From Martelella lutilitoris (lineage in GTDB: Bacteria > Pseudomonadota > Alphaproteobacteria > Rhizobiales > Rhizobiaceae), in contig NZ_VCLB01000001.1 of the NCBI RefSeq assembly GCF_005924265.1, positions 310,001-374,000 of the forward strand: DNA of 64,000 nt. Direction: 5' to 3'. The notes beneath the pieces are model-generated. The model did not search any database, was not told the DNA's origin, and worked only from the letters and a program-made list of their open reading frames with translations. Positions 26,175 to 34,083 of this stretch are shown here, piece after piece. Each line of letters starts with the position of its first letter. Positions within the stretch are counted from its first letter, which is position 1. The position numbers were made by a program, and so were the translations under genes.

Positions 26175-27121
26175 TGGTCAGCGCTGCAACAGATTTCAAA
26201 CCCGAAGGTCCAGCCGAAATGAATGCACGCAAGGACGGGCCAAGCGACCATCGAGCGCAGACGGCGGGGATCGCGGTTTCGCACGCGACCGTCACCTATC
26301 GCAACGGCCACACCGCCCTGCGCGATGCGACCTTTTCTATTCCCTCCGGCACGATCGCGGCCCTTGTCGGCGTCAACGGGGCCGGCAAGTCGACGATCTT
26401 CAAGGCGATCATGGGTTTCGTGCGGCTGGCCAGAGGCGATATTTCCGTCCTCGGCATGCCGGTGGATGCGGCCCTGAGGAAGAACCTCGTCGCCTATGTT
26501 CCGCAGTCGGAAGAGGTCGACTGGAACTTCCCGGTTCTGGTCGAAGACGTGGTGATGATGGGCCGCTATGGCCATATGGGGCCGCTGCGCCGCGCGAAGA
26601 CCGCCGATCGCGAGGCCGTCGACAAGGCCCTTGCCCGCGTCAACATGAGCGAATTCCGTCATCGCCAGATCGGCGAACTTTCCGGCGGGCAGAAGAAGCG
26701 CGTCTTCCTGGCGCGCGCGCTGGCGCAGGATGGCCGCGTCATCCTGCTCGATGAGCCCTTTACCGGCGTCGACGTCAAGACCGAGGACCAGATCATCAGG
26801 CTCTTGCGCGACCTGCGCGACGAAGGCCGGGTGATGCTGGTCTCCACCCACAATCTCGGCTCCGTGCCGGAGTTCTGCGACCAGACCGTGCTGGTCAAGG
26901 GCACGGTGCTCGCCTATGGCCCGACGGAGACAACCTTTACCGAAGCCAATCTGGAACAGGCCTTCGGCGGGGTGCTGCGCCACTTCATGCTGAACAATGG
27001 CGCGAGGAAGGGACAGCCCAACCCGGTCGGCATCTTCTCCGACGACGAGCGTCCGCTGATCTTTCGCGACGGCGTTGCCCAGAAGCGGGAAGAGGACGAG
27101 ACGGCGGGGAGCGGAAGCTGA
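26174..27121 (+). CDS. sitB: Mn/Fe ABC transporter ATPase
   Basis: A 315-aa ABC ATPase. Walker A is [15 protein letters not shown], the signature motif [15 protein letters not shown], Walker [13 protein letters not shown] and the H-loop [28 protein letters not shown] is typical of the SitB/MntB branch. It powers metal import through SitC/SitD. Its ATG overlaps the sitA stop by one base; an alternative ATG at 26220 would remove a 15-residue tail. The C-terminal 60 residues extend beyond a minimal ATPase, ending in an acidic tail. Confidence 0.93.
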   Translation: MVSAATDFKPEGPAEMNARKDGPSDHRAQTAGIAVSHATVTYRNGHTALRDATFSIPSGTIAALVGVNGAGKSTIFKAIMGFVRLARGDISVLGMPVDAALRKNLVAYVPQSEEVDWNFPVLVEDVVMMGRYGHMGPLRRAKTADREAVDKALARVNMSEFRHRQIGELSGGQKKRVFLARALAQDGRVILLDEPFTGVDVKTEDQIIRLLRDLRDEGRVMLVSTHNLGSVPEFCDQTVLVKGTVLAYGPTETTFTEANLEQAFGGVLRHFMLNNGARKGQPNPVGIFSDDERPLIFRDGVAQKREEDETAGSGS

Positions 27122-27978
27122 TGTCCGTCATCTTTGAACCCTTCACCTATCACTACATGACCAACGCCATGTGGGTTTCCGCGCTCGTCGGCGGGGTCTG
27201 CGCCTTTCTCTCCTGTTTCCTGATGCTGAAAGGCTGGTCGCTGATCGGCGACGCGCTCTCCCACTCGATCGTCCCGGGCGTTGCCGGCGCCTTCATGCTC
27301 GGCCTGCCCTTTTCCATCGGCGCCTTCTTTTCCGGCGGGCTTGCGGCGGCGGCGATGCTGTTTCTCAATCAGCGCACCAAACTGAAGGAGGACGCGATCA
27401 TCGGCCTGATCTTTTCCTCCTTCTTCGGCCTTGGCCTGTTCATGGCCTCGGTCTCGCCGACATCGGTCAACATCCAGACCATCGTGCTCGGCAACATCCT
27501 GGCGATCACGCCGGAGGATACGCTGCAGCTTGCCATCATCGGCTTCGTCTCGCTGGCCATTCTCCTTTTCAAATGGAAGGACATGATAGTCACCTTCTTC
27601 GACGAGAACCATGCGCGTTCCATCGGCCTCAGACCGGGCCTTCTGAAGGCCGTCTTCTTCACGCTTCTGGCCGCCTCCACCGTCGCCGCCCTGCAGACTG
27701 TCGGCGCCTTTCTGGTGATCTGCATGGTGGTCACGCCCGGCGCCACGGCCTATCTCCTGACCGACCGCTTCCCCCGCCTGCTGATGCTTGCCGTCATCAT
27801 CGGCACGCTGACGAGCTTCTTCGGCGCCTATGCCAGCTATTTTCTCGACGGCGCGACCGGCGGCATCATCGTCGTCCTGCAGACGGCCCTCTTCCTGATT
27901 GCCTTCGTCTTCGCGCCCAAGCACGGGCTGCGCGCCGCCAGACGGCGCGCCGGAAGGGCGCTGGAGACAGGCCGATGA
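27121..27978 (+). CDS. sitC: Mn/Fe ABC transporter permease
   Basis: A 285-aa membrane permease of the ABC-3 family with about eight or nine helices. LKGWSLIGDALSHSIVPGVAGAFMLGLPFSIGAF is the conserved coupling region, and VCMVVTPGATAYLLTDRFPRLL-like ICMVVTPGATAYLLTDRF completes the signature. It pairs with SitD to form the pore. It starts at the last base of sitB and ends in an ATGA overlap with sitD. Confidence 0.92.
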   Translation: MSVIFEPFTYHYMTNAMWVSALVGGVCAFLSCFLMLKGWSLIGDALSHSIVPGVAGAFMLGLPFSIGAFFSGGLAAAAMLFLNQRTKLKEDAIIGLIFSSFFGLGLFMASVSPTSVNIQTIVLGNILAITPEDTLQLAIIGFVSLAILLFKWKDMIVTFFDENHARSIGLRPGLLKAVFFTLLAASTVAALQTVGAFLVICMVVTPGATAYLLTDRFPRLLMLAVIIGTLTSFFGAYASYFLDGATGGIIVVLQTALFLIAFVFAPKHGLRAARRRAGRALETGR

Positions 27979-28823
27979 CCATGGTCGAAACCCTTGCCAT
28001 GCCGTTCCAGTTCTCCTTCATGGTCCGCGCCCTGATCATTTCGACGATGGTCGCGGTGCCCATGGCGCTGCTCTCCTGCTTTCTGGTGCTGAAGGGCTGG
28101 TCGCTGATGGGCGATGCGATCTCGCACGCCGTCTTCCCCGGCGTCGTCATCGCCTACATCATCGGATTTCCCTATGCCATCGGCGCGTTCATCGCCGGCA
28201 TGGTCTGCGCGCTTTTGACCGGTTACCTCAGCGAGAACAGCCGGATCAAGCAGGATACGGTGATGGGCATCGTCTTTGCAGGCATGTTCGGGCTCGGCCT
28301 CGTCATGTATGTGAAGATCCAGTCCTCGGTCCATCTCGACCATATCCTTTTCGGCGACATGCTCGGCGTCTCCTGGGGCGATATCGCCGAGACCGCCGCG
28401 ATCTCCGCCCTCGTCGCCGCGGTCCTCGGCCTCAAATGGAAGGACTTTCTGCTGCATGCCTTCGATCCGGCGCAGGCCCGCGCCGTCGGGCTTCGGGTCA
28501 ATTTCCTTCACTACGGCCTGCTCTGCATGATCTCGCTGACGGTGGTTGCGGCGCTGAAGGCGGTCGGCATCATTCTGGCGATTTCGATGATGATCGCCCC
28601 CGGCGCGATCGCCTTTCTCCTGACGCGGAACTTCCGGACCATGCTGGTCCTGTCGATGGCCGTCGCCGTCCTGTCGTCCTTCCTCGGCATCTACCTGTCG
28701 TTTTTCATCGACAGCGCGCCGGCCCCGACAATCGTGCTTCTGCTCTCTGCCGCCTTCATCGGCGTCTTTCTCTACGTCACGCAAAAGGCGGCGCGCGCCG
28801 AAAGCAGGCGGATATCGGAGTGA
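27975..28823 (+). CDS. sitD: Mn/Fe ABC transporter permease
   Basis: A 282-aa second permease of the same ABC-3 family. LKGWSLMGDAISHAVFPGVVIAYIIGFPYAIGAF closely parallels sitC. SSVHLDHILFGDMLGVSWGDI and SMMIAPGAIAFLLTRNF follow. The ATG at 27975 overlaps the sitC stop; the same frame remains open far upstream only because sitC overlaps it. Last gene of the operon. A 106-bp gap separates it from the Fur-family regulator. Confidence 0.92.
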   Translation: MTMVETLAMPFQFSFMVRALIISTMVAVPMALLSCFLVLKGWSLMGDAISHAVFPGVVIAYIIGFPYAIGAFIAGMVCALLTGYLSENSRIKQDTVMGIVFAGMFGLGLVMYVKIQSSVHLDHILFGDMLGVSWGDIAETAAISALVAAVLGLKWKDFLLHAFDPAQARAVGLRVNFLHYGLLCMISLTVVAALKAVGIILAISMMIAPGAIAFLLTRNFRTMLVLSMAVAVLSSFLGIYLSFFIDSAPAPTIVLLLSAAFIGVFLYVTQKAARAESRRISE

Positions 28824-28929
28824 GACACAGGTTTGCAATTGAGACGCAACTGGCCTAGTTGCGAAAGCACGGCGTTCGAAGGTTGAAAGGCAGATCGCCC
28901 GTCCGCAAACCAATGAGAGAGCGTATTGC

Positions 28930-29331
28930 ATGGATATCGAAGCCCTTTGCGCCGAAAACGGCCTTCGCCTGACCAAGCCGCGCCGGGTCATTCTGCAGGT
29001 GCTTGCAGGCATGGACGATCATCCCGATGCCGCCGAACTCCACCGGCGCGTGATCGAGATCGATCCCGGCATTGCGCTGGCGACCGTCTATCGCACGCTG
29101 AGGCTGCTTGAGGAAAAGGGCATTCTCGAAAAGCACAGGTTCGGCGACGGCCCTGCCCGTTTCGAAAGCGCGGACCATCCGCACCACGATCACCTGATCA
29201 ATATCGAGACCGGCGATGTCATCGAATTCCGCTCCGACGAGATCGAGCGCCTTCAGGAAGAGATCGCCCGGCGCCACGGCTTTTCGATCGTCAGCCACCG
29301 GCTGGAAATCTATGTGAGGCCCAAGAAATAG
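28930..29331 (+). CDS. Fur-family metalloregulator next to sitABCD
   Basis: A 133-aa Fur protein. The winged helix is GLRLTKPRRVILQVLAGMDDHPDAAELHRRVIEIDPGIALATVYRTLRLLEEKGIL, and the metal sites are in RFESADHPHHDHLINIETGDVIEF and RHGFSIVSHRLEIY. It has no C-x2-C pairs, so the structural zinc site of enterobacterial Fur and of Zur is absent. In alphaproteobacteria the Fur homologue Mur senses Mn(II) and represses sit genes; the position right after sitD supports that role. It may also act as an iron or general peroxide-insensitive Fur. GAGAGAGC precedes the start. Confidence 0.85.
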   Translation: MDIEALCAENGLRLTKPRRVILQVLAGMDDHPDAAELHRRVIEIDPGIALATVYRTLRLLEEKGILEKHRFGDGPARFESADHPHHDHLINIETGDVIEFRSDEIERLQEEIARRHGFSIVSHRLEIYVRPKK

Positions 29332-29457
29332 GACTTCCACGGCGCATGGCGAAAGAAGACCATTGTCGACCGCACCGTCGAAATCATGATAGACAGCAAT
29401 CCCGATTCATGACGGCTGCGCCCTGCGCAGCGCTGTATCCAAAGCGAGGCCCAAGCC

Positions 29458-30552
29458 ATGCCCACACCCCCTTTCCGCGCCGATCATGTCGGTAGCCTTC
29501 TCCGTCCCCGCGCGATCGCGGAAGCCCGCAATGCGCATGTGCCGGCCGAAGAACTGCGGGCCATCGAAGACGCCGCGATCCCAGCGCTGATCAGGATGCA
29601 GGAGGATGTCGGTCTGAAGGTCGTCACCGACGGCGAGGCCCGCCGGGCCTTCTGGCACTTCGATTTCATGGGCATGCTGGACGGCATGGAGATGCAGACG
29701 GGCGACGAAGGGGTGCAGTTCCACGGCACCAAGATCCCGCCGGTCCGCCCGGTGATCAACGGCAAGCTCGGCTTTCCCGCCGATCACCCGATGCTGGAGC
29801 ACTTCACCTTCGTGAAGGACCACACCAAGGTCTGCCCGAAGATCTCGATCCCCGGGCCTTCCTGCGTCCATTTTCGCACCGACCCGGCCGACGTATTGCC
29901 GGCGGAATACAAGGATCCGGATGTTCTCTTCGCCGATATCGCGGCCGCCTACAAGCAGGCCGTTAATGCCTATTACGCCGCCGGCTGCCGCTACCTTCAG
30001 CTCGACGACATCTTCTTTGCCTATCTCGGCGATCCCGACCAGCGCGCTCAGCGCAAGGCCATGGGCCAGGATCCCGACTGGCTGATCGACCGCTATGCCT
30101 GGATGCTGAACGAGGCGATCAAGGACCGCCCGGCCGACATGCTGATCGGCATGCATATGTGCCGCGGCAATTTCCGCTCCACCTATGCCGCTTCCGGCGG
30201 CTATGACGCGGCGGCGGACGCGATCTTCAACAAGACCGGCGTCGACATCTATTTCATGGAATATGACACCGACCGCGCCGGCGGCCTCGAGCCGCTTAAG
30301 CTTCTGCCCAAGGGCAAGAAGCGCATCATGGCCGGCTTCATCACCACCAAGACGCCGGAACTGGAGAGCATGGACTGGATCCGCGGTCAGTTCGACAAGG
30401 CCGCCGAATATGTCGACATGGACCAGCTCGGCATCGCCCCGCAATGCGGTTTCGCCTCCACCGAACACGGCAATGCGCTGACCGAGGATGACCAGCGCCG
30501 CAAGCTCGAGCTCGTGGTCAAGGTGGCCGAGGATCTCTGGGGCGAGGCCTGA
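29458..30552 (+). CDS. MetE C-terminal-domain protein (YxjG/YxjH-like)
   Basis: A 364-aa TIM-barrel protein. FRADHVGSLLRP at the start, LQLDDIFFAYL, GMHMCRGNFRS and GIAPQCGFASTEHGN mark the cobalamin-independent methionine synthase barrel with its zinc ligands (His-x-Cys and the second Cys near residue 335). The N-terminal half of MetE that binds the polyglutamate chain is missing, so it resembles short MetE-like proteins such as B. subtilis YxjG, which can transfer methyl groups to homocysteine from alternative donors. A single gene; the left border of the island lies 309 bp after it. Confidence 0.85.
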   Translation: MPTPPFRADHVGSLLRPRAIAEARNAHVPAEELRAIEDAAIPALIRMQEDVGLKVVTDGEARRAFWHFDFMGMLDGMEMQTGDEGVQFHGTKIPPVRPVINGKLGFPADHPMLEHFTFVKDHTKVCPKISIPGPSCVHFRTDPADVLPAEYKDPDVLFADIAAAYKQAVNAYYAAGCRYLQLDDIFFAYLGDPDQRAQRKAMGQDPDWLIDRYAWMLNEAIKDRPADMLIGMHMCRGNFRSTYAASGGYDAAADAIFNKTGVDIYFMEYDTDRAGGLEPLKLLPKGKKRIMAGFITTKTPELESMDWIRGQFDKAAEYVDMDQLGIAPQCGFASTEHGNALTEDDQRRKLELVVKVAEDLWGEA

Positions 30553-30598
30553 GCCCGCCCTTTGCCGTTGGAACCAGCGACGCCATCGGAGACGCGGC

Positions 30599-30648
30599 GT
30601 GCCGGATTTGATGTGTCGGGGATTGCCGAGAGACATCAAATCCGGCAC
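30599..30648. repeat. Perfect 16-bp inverted repeat
   Basis: Arms at 30599-30614 and 30633-30648 are perfectly complementary, with an 18-base spacer. It lies 47 bp after the MetE-like gene. There is no U-tract on either side, so it may be a terminator of a rho-assisted kind, a protein-binding dyad or a mobile-repeat remnant. Confidence 0.7.
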
Positions 30649-31293
30649 ATCATCGACGATGTCGAACACCCGAAACCGCCTGCCGCCGGCGAACTGGTCG
30701 GGGGCGATTGTGTCGGACGCGGCGCATCGATCAATGTCCACGAGTTTAACCCCGACTATCCCGACCTTCGCGGATATTGCGCAAACATGACCGAGAAGAT
30801 CATGGCAAAATAGCCTGAGACAGGCGCGCTGATAAAGACAAGAAGCAGCATTGGGTTGGCTGGTGCCGCTTACGTGACTCGAACACGTGACCCCATCATT
30901 ACGAATTGTTTTTCGTAATTATTTCATACAGTTATATGCTCTACGAAATCGTTGAACCTTACTAGACAAGCCGTTGGCGCGACTCCACTTTCATGGCGTG
31001 AGAGGTAGCACGGCATGTCACCCGGTTGCCACCCCTTTCACCCCGCACCCCTACTACCGAAATACAAATCCTTATCCACCCTACTAATCGCAAACGTGTC
31101 GCCGTTTGTCGGACCTCCCCCTATCAACGGGATTAAGCAATTGGGGAGCGGAGGGGAGCGTGTGGATGGAGGGATGTCACGGCTCGACTGAATTCTGTGC
31201 AATAGCGCGACAGCAGCTTTGGATGCACTGAAGCTGCGAGTTTTCGACAGATGTTGGCGGGCCTTGGCAAGACTGCTTAAGACTGTCAAAGCT
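30649..31293. other. Chromosome-island junction region without clear genes
   Basis: 30649-30860 is chromosomal and may contain a decayed reading frame ending near 30813 (HEFNPDYPDLRGYC), too weak to call. 30861-30906 is the 3' half of tRNA-Thr. 30907-31293 is the A+T-richer first part of the island; it has scattered short frames, a GCAGCTT/AAGCTGC inverted repeat at 31213-31237 and no gene I can support. It would hold the 3' end of the ubiquitin-like operon transcript. Confidence 0.5.
30861..30906 (-). repeat. attL: displaced 3' half of tRNA-Thr(CGT)
   Basis: 46 bp identical to positions 31-76 of the intact tRNA-Thr at 50441-50516, including the encoded CCA. Identity stops exactly at the tRNA end on the left and just after the anticodon loop on the right. 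The last 9 bp (30898-30906) are shared with attR and are the crossover core. Confidence 0.9.
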
Positions 31294-31698
31294 CTAGAAA
31301 CCAATCAGGCCACGCACCCAGTTCCACAGACGAACCCACCACTTCCGTTCGCGCGCACGCTGCGCGTAGAAGGCTTCTCGCCGCTGCTCTTCGGCCGTTC
31401 GACCCGCGGCAATCTGTTCTTCGCTCCACTGTCCCGCCCAGCGTGTTTTGCCCGAAGTGATGAGATAGTGAGAACGGCATGGCAGTTGCCAGTTGCCGAC
31501 AGATGGATGAAGCGTCGGTTGACCATATTGCTCTGTCAAACGCCACTCAGTAGGGCCAAGCGGCGTTGTGACTTTCGAGCCGCATCCGCAGGCGCACAGA
31601 TGCACCGCGATATCGAACTCGTCAGCGACGTAAAGCACACCAGGTTCTAGCGTCTTGGGCACATATTGCACGCGGGCCAAACGGAATTCTTCGATCAT
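31294..31698 (-). CDS. DUF6527 family protein of a ubiquitin-like conjugation operon
   Basis: A 134-aa protein. Paired metal-binding residues are visible in LCACGCGSKVTTPLG and CRSHYLITSGKTRWAGQW, with the intervening PTLHPSVGNWQ. This layout is that of DUF6527, a family I know from operons with a Multi_ubiq-type ubiquitin-like protein and an E2/E1 protein. Its biochemical role is not established to my knowledge; a zinc-dependent maturation or deconjugation step is a reasonable guess. The C-terminus is aromatic and basic (KWWVRLWNWVRGLIGF). Its ATG overlaps the stop of the E1 gene. Last gene of the operon. Confidence 0.75.
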   Translation of the reverse strand: MIEEFRLARVQYVPKTLEPGVLYVADEFDIAVHLCACGCGSKVTTPLGPTEWRLTEQYGQPTLHPSVGNWQLPCRSHYLITSGKTRWAGQWSEEQIAAGRTAEEQRREAFYAQRARERKWWVRLWNWVRGLIGF

Positions 31699-32870
31699 TC
31701 TGGCTCGCCATGAATCTTGATGTCATTCACCTTGAACAACATGTGGTTAAAGTAGTTCTCGTCTAGGTAGAAACCCCTAATCTGTTTGTACCGTAGTACC
31801 GCCAGACAAGCGTTCAAAGCATTCAATTCGGCGATCTGCACGTTGACACGGTATTCATCGTCCTCACGGTCACCTAGCTCCGCGAGATTGCGCTCCAGCA
31901 TGGCTTCGGCATTCGCAGGCTCGTAGTAGGTTGCGCGCAAAGTGCCATTGATCGGACCCTGCTTTCGATCCAGGCCCATACCCACATCGATGAAGGGGAT
32001 GCCCAGCTTGACTAGCAGGTCGAATATTCCGCGCCGCGAACTGCCTTTATCGACGCAGACAAAGGCGAAGGTCACGTCCCTAAAGTCTTCGGCACAAGAT
32101 TCATCCACGAATTTCGGAACCAAGGAGAGTCCTTCGCGGAAGCCTTCATAGCGATTCTGATAAACCTCAGCCTTCGACTGATCGAGCTCGGCTTCGTCTA
32201 GCTTACCGGGCGACCGGAAGGCGTTGTGAACATGGTACAGGTCGCGGTCGAATCCCAGTATTCGCGCAACTGGTGTTTTGACCATGAAATCGAGCACATA
32301 CGCTCCGGTACCGCCAAGTCCGATGAGGGCCACGACTTCATTTTTGAGTTTCGCCGAGAGATCGCCGATTTCAGCCAAGGTTGTTAGGGTGTCCTTGAAT
32401 TTGAACACCGACGTTCCGACGATTGTTTCAACTGCGTTAAACGTCAGCGGGCTAGCACCGTATCGCTCCATCGCAGGTCCACAAAGAATCGTTACATAAC
32501 TTTCGATTTTAGCAAAATGGTCGGCATAACCGCCAGACTGGGGCTTGTTCGAAAACGATCGCTGGACCACTACATCGGGGCTGTCAGGCAACGGAAGCCT
32601 ATGAGGCCCACCCCCGAGATTGGCAACCGGCTTACCATCAAGTCCATGAGGATGCGAGCCCGCGAAGAAGATCTGATGGTTCTTTTGTGTGTAACGCTTG
32701 TTGTCGGGCGATTGCATCTTGCACACGATCGCGCCCCAACAAAGTTCCCCCTTGTCATTGAGATAGGGGATATCACGAACAATCAGGTGATTGCCGTCGA
32801 GCGCGATCGCATAGCCCTTCACCAGGAGCCGGTTGAGGTCTTCGTTATGACTGACCAGTGCGTGAAACAT
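31695..32870 (-). CDS. E2-like/ThiF-type E1 fusion protein
   Basis: A 391-aa protein. Residues 1-145 (HLIVRDIPYLNDKGELCWGAIVCKM, HQIFFAGSHPHGLDG) look like the DUF6791-type E2 domain; residues 165-391 are a ThiF/E1 adenylation domain with ALIGLGGTGAYVLDFMVKT (ATP loop), GFDRDLYHVHNAFRSPG (Asp-x-Asp...Asn-x2-Arg) and FAFVCVDKGSSRRGIFDLLV. The E1 would adenylate the C-terminus of the ubiquitin-like protein encoded just upstream. Only Cys candidates outside the SHPHG segment exist in the E2 part, so a classical cysteine E2 is uncertain. ATG 32870 overlaps the Ubl gene by 26 bases; an upstream ATG at 32906 lies deeper in it. Confidence 0.8.
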   Translation of the reverse strand: MFHALVSHNEDLNRLLVKGYAIALDGNHLIVRDIPYLNDKGELCWGAIVCKMQSPDNKRYTQKNHQIFFAGSHPHGLDGKPVANLGGGPHRLPLPDSPDVVVQRSFSNKPQSGGYADHFAKIESYVTILCGPAMERYGASPLTFNAVETIVGTSVFKFKDTLTTLAEIGDLSAKLKNEVVALIGLGGTGAYVLDFMVKTPVARILGFDRDLYHVHNAFRSPGKLDEAELDQSKAEVYQNRYEGFREGLSLVPKFVDESCAEDFRDVTFAFVCVDKGSSRRGIFDLLVKLGIPFIDVGMGLDRKQGPINGTLRATYYEPANAEAMLERNLAELGDREDDEYRVNVQIAELNALNACLAVLRYKQIRGFYLDENYFNHMLFKVNDIKIHGEPE

Positions 32871-33111
32871 TGAACACCATGCCATCCTTGACCTTGACAG
32901 AACCACCGGGCGATAGCGTGCCCTCCGGCTTATTGCCGTGGCCGCGTTTGTAAGTCACCGAATACGTGGTCTCGGGGTGCTGCGGATACTCAGGGTCCGC
33001 GAGCGTTACCAACTCGACGTAGGTAAGATCACCCTTGTCCACTTCGTACGGTGTACCATCGATCACGATGGTGACCGCCTTACTCTTTTCTTCCTTGTCA
33101 TCGTTTGCCAT
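32845..33111 (-). CDS. Single-domain Multi_ubiq-type ubiquitin-like protein
   Basis: An 88-aa beta-grasp protein. After a charged tail (MANDDKEEKSK), VTIVIDGTPYEVDKGDLTYVELVTLAD and TTYSVTYKRGHGN, then GGSVKVKDGMVFNVSRTGQS, follow the Multi_ubiq pattern. There is one copy of the domain rather than a tandem array. The C-terminus ends TGQS with no Gly-Gly, so either conjugation uses another residue, trimming occurs, or it works differently from ubiquitin. GGAGAAAGAAG precedes the ATG. It sits directly before the E2-E1 gene. Confidence 0.8.
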   Translation of the reverse strand: MANDDKEEKSKAVTIVIDGTPYEVDKGDLTYVELVTLADPEYPQHPETTYSVTYKRGHGNKPEGTLSPGGSVKVKDGMVFNVSRTGQS

Positions 33112-33171
33112 CTTCTTTCTCCATCTGGCGTTTAAGACGGGCGGCAGACGAAGGCCTGCCGCCGGACACTT

Positions 33172-33306
33172 CTACTTCTTGCGATTGGGGCGCTGCGTGA
33201 GAGCTGACGCGGCCGCCGTCTTGGCAGCCTTGCTCGAATTGGGGTTGCGCAGCACTTTCGATGCTGCCGAAGCAGCCTTTGCGCTCGTAACTTCCTTATT
33301 CGCCAT
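33172..33306 (-). CDS. 44-aa Ala/Lys/Ser-rich small protein
   Basis: A small gene read directly from the sequence. The product starts MANKEVTSAKAASAASKVL and ends ALTQRPNRKK; it is rich in Ala, Ser and Lys, with no Cys or aromatic residues. The ribosome-binding site is almost a full complement to the 16S tail (AAGGAGGTGATTC, then CAT before the ATG), which is the best evidence for translation. It lies between the 81-aa gene and the ubiquitin-like gene, in the same operon. I recall similar short proteins in mobile islands but no function. It could be a conjugation target, a nucleic-acid-binding peptide or a regulator. Confidence 0.75.
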   Translation of the reverse strand: MANKEVTSAKAASAASKVLRNPNSSKAAKTAAASALTQRPNRKK

Positions 33307-33355
33307 ATGAATCACCTCCTTTCCTTTTTCCTTGAGGTTGCGCCAAACATCGTCC

Positions 33356-33601
33356 CTACCGCAGGCGACGCTTCACTTCCTCGATCAGGGCGGGTGAGCC
33401 GGCGACCTCGAACGAGAGGTTATCCAGTGACCGTCCGATGACCTTGATCGTCGGTGCCGCACCTGTTTCGGGATCGCGGACGTTCCGCAGTTTATGAGTA
33501 ATCCGGTCCTGCACCTGCTTCATCATCGCTTTCTCCAACTGATTGGCGATATCGTTGGGTCGCACCGACCGCCCATTCAGCTTGAATTCCACCTTCACCA
33601 T
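33356..33601 (-). CDS. 81-aa protein of unknown function, first gene of the Ubl operon
   Basis: A small basic soluble protein beginning MVKVEFKLNGRSVRPNDIANQLEKAMM and ending with an alternating beta/helix stretch (LSFEVAGSPALIEEVKRRLR). GGAGATCGGAA precedes the ATG. The family is unknown to me. It starts the minus-strand operon (81 aa, 44 aa, Ubl, E2-E1, DUF6527) and is divergent from an XRE regulator across 164 bp, which suggests it is part of the same system. Confidence 0.65.
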   Translation of the reverse strand: MVKVEFKLNGRSVRPNDIANQLEKAMMKQVQDRITHKLRNVRDPETGAAPTIKVIGRSLDNLSFEVAGSPALIEEVKRRLR

Positions 33602-33765
33602 TTCCGATCTCCAAATGGTCGCAGTCGGTCATTTGGCCTTGACCTACCGAATCAGGAGTGATTCACTAAGTGTGCCACTGACTGGTACGAACGCTAGCGC
33701 TTTGCGTGATAGCTGTCCAGTCTGTGACACACAAATTCTACTCTAAGGCACACAAGGGGAGAAGT
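33602..33765. promoter_or_regulatory. Divergent promoter region between the Ubl operon and XRE/ImmA genes
   Basis: 164 bp, A+T-richer than the neighbours. It contains a perfect 9-bp dyad TGTGACACA (33723-33731) and inverted GTGTGCC (33670-33676) and GGCACAC (33747-33753) arms. The XRE regulator encoded at its right side probably binds here and controls both directions; this is inferred from position. Confidence 0.45.
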
Positions 33766-34083
33766 ATGAAGATCGAAGACCTTGCTGGTCTCGTGCAGAA
33801 GAAGAAGGGAAGCATGGGTGTCCGAGCTACCGCCGCCGAGATCGGAATCAGCCCTACTACGCTGTCCAGAATTGAGCGCGGTCACGTTCCCGACATGGGT
33901 ACTCTTGAGAAGGTCTGTGCGTGGCTTGAAGAAGATATGGCCAAGTTCACAGGAATCGGCGGTTTGCAGATCGCCTTTAAGAAGAAACAGGCGATATCTC
34001 CCGATACTGCAAAATCACTGGCTGCCTTAATCGAACGGGCCAGCAAGCAGTTTGTCGAGAAAATCGAAGCGGAAGGACATTAG
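33766..34083 (+). CDS. XRE-family regulator paired with ImmA-type peptidase
   Basis: A 105-aa helix-turn-helix protein. MGVRATAAEIGISPTTLSRIERGHVPDMGTLEKVCAWLEED is the Cro/CI-type domain. The C-terminal half is helical and basic (FKKKQAISPDTAKSLAALIERASKQF). ATG 33766 is chosen because AAGGGGAG lies just upstream; an earlier ATG at 33706 would run through the operator region. The next gene begins right after its stop. In pairs of this kind the peptidase cleaves or destabilises the repressor. Confidence 0.85.
   Translation: MKIEDLAGLVQKKKGSMGVRATAAEIGISPTTLSRIERGHVPDMGTLEKVCAWLEEDMAKFTGIGGLQIAFKKKQAISPDTAKSLAALIERASKQFVEKIEAEGH

Noticed and set aside
27171-27974. A long open frame that would extend sitD to a 550-aa protein
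   Set aside because: The first 268 codons lie wholly inside sitC in another frame and are Arg/His/Gly-rich without membrane character; the ATGA overlap at 27975 gives a normal 282-aa permease.
30562-30813. A short open frame after the MetE-like gene
   Set aside because: It spans the 16-bp inverted repeat, lacks GC-rich third positions and matches nothing I know; at best a decayed remnant.
31038-31304. 88-aa frame at the left end of the island
   Set aside because: No ribosome-binding site, no motif, and its composition fits a non-coding A+T-rich junction.
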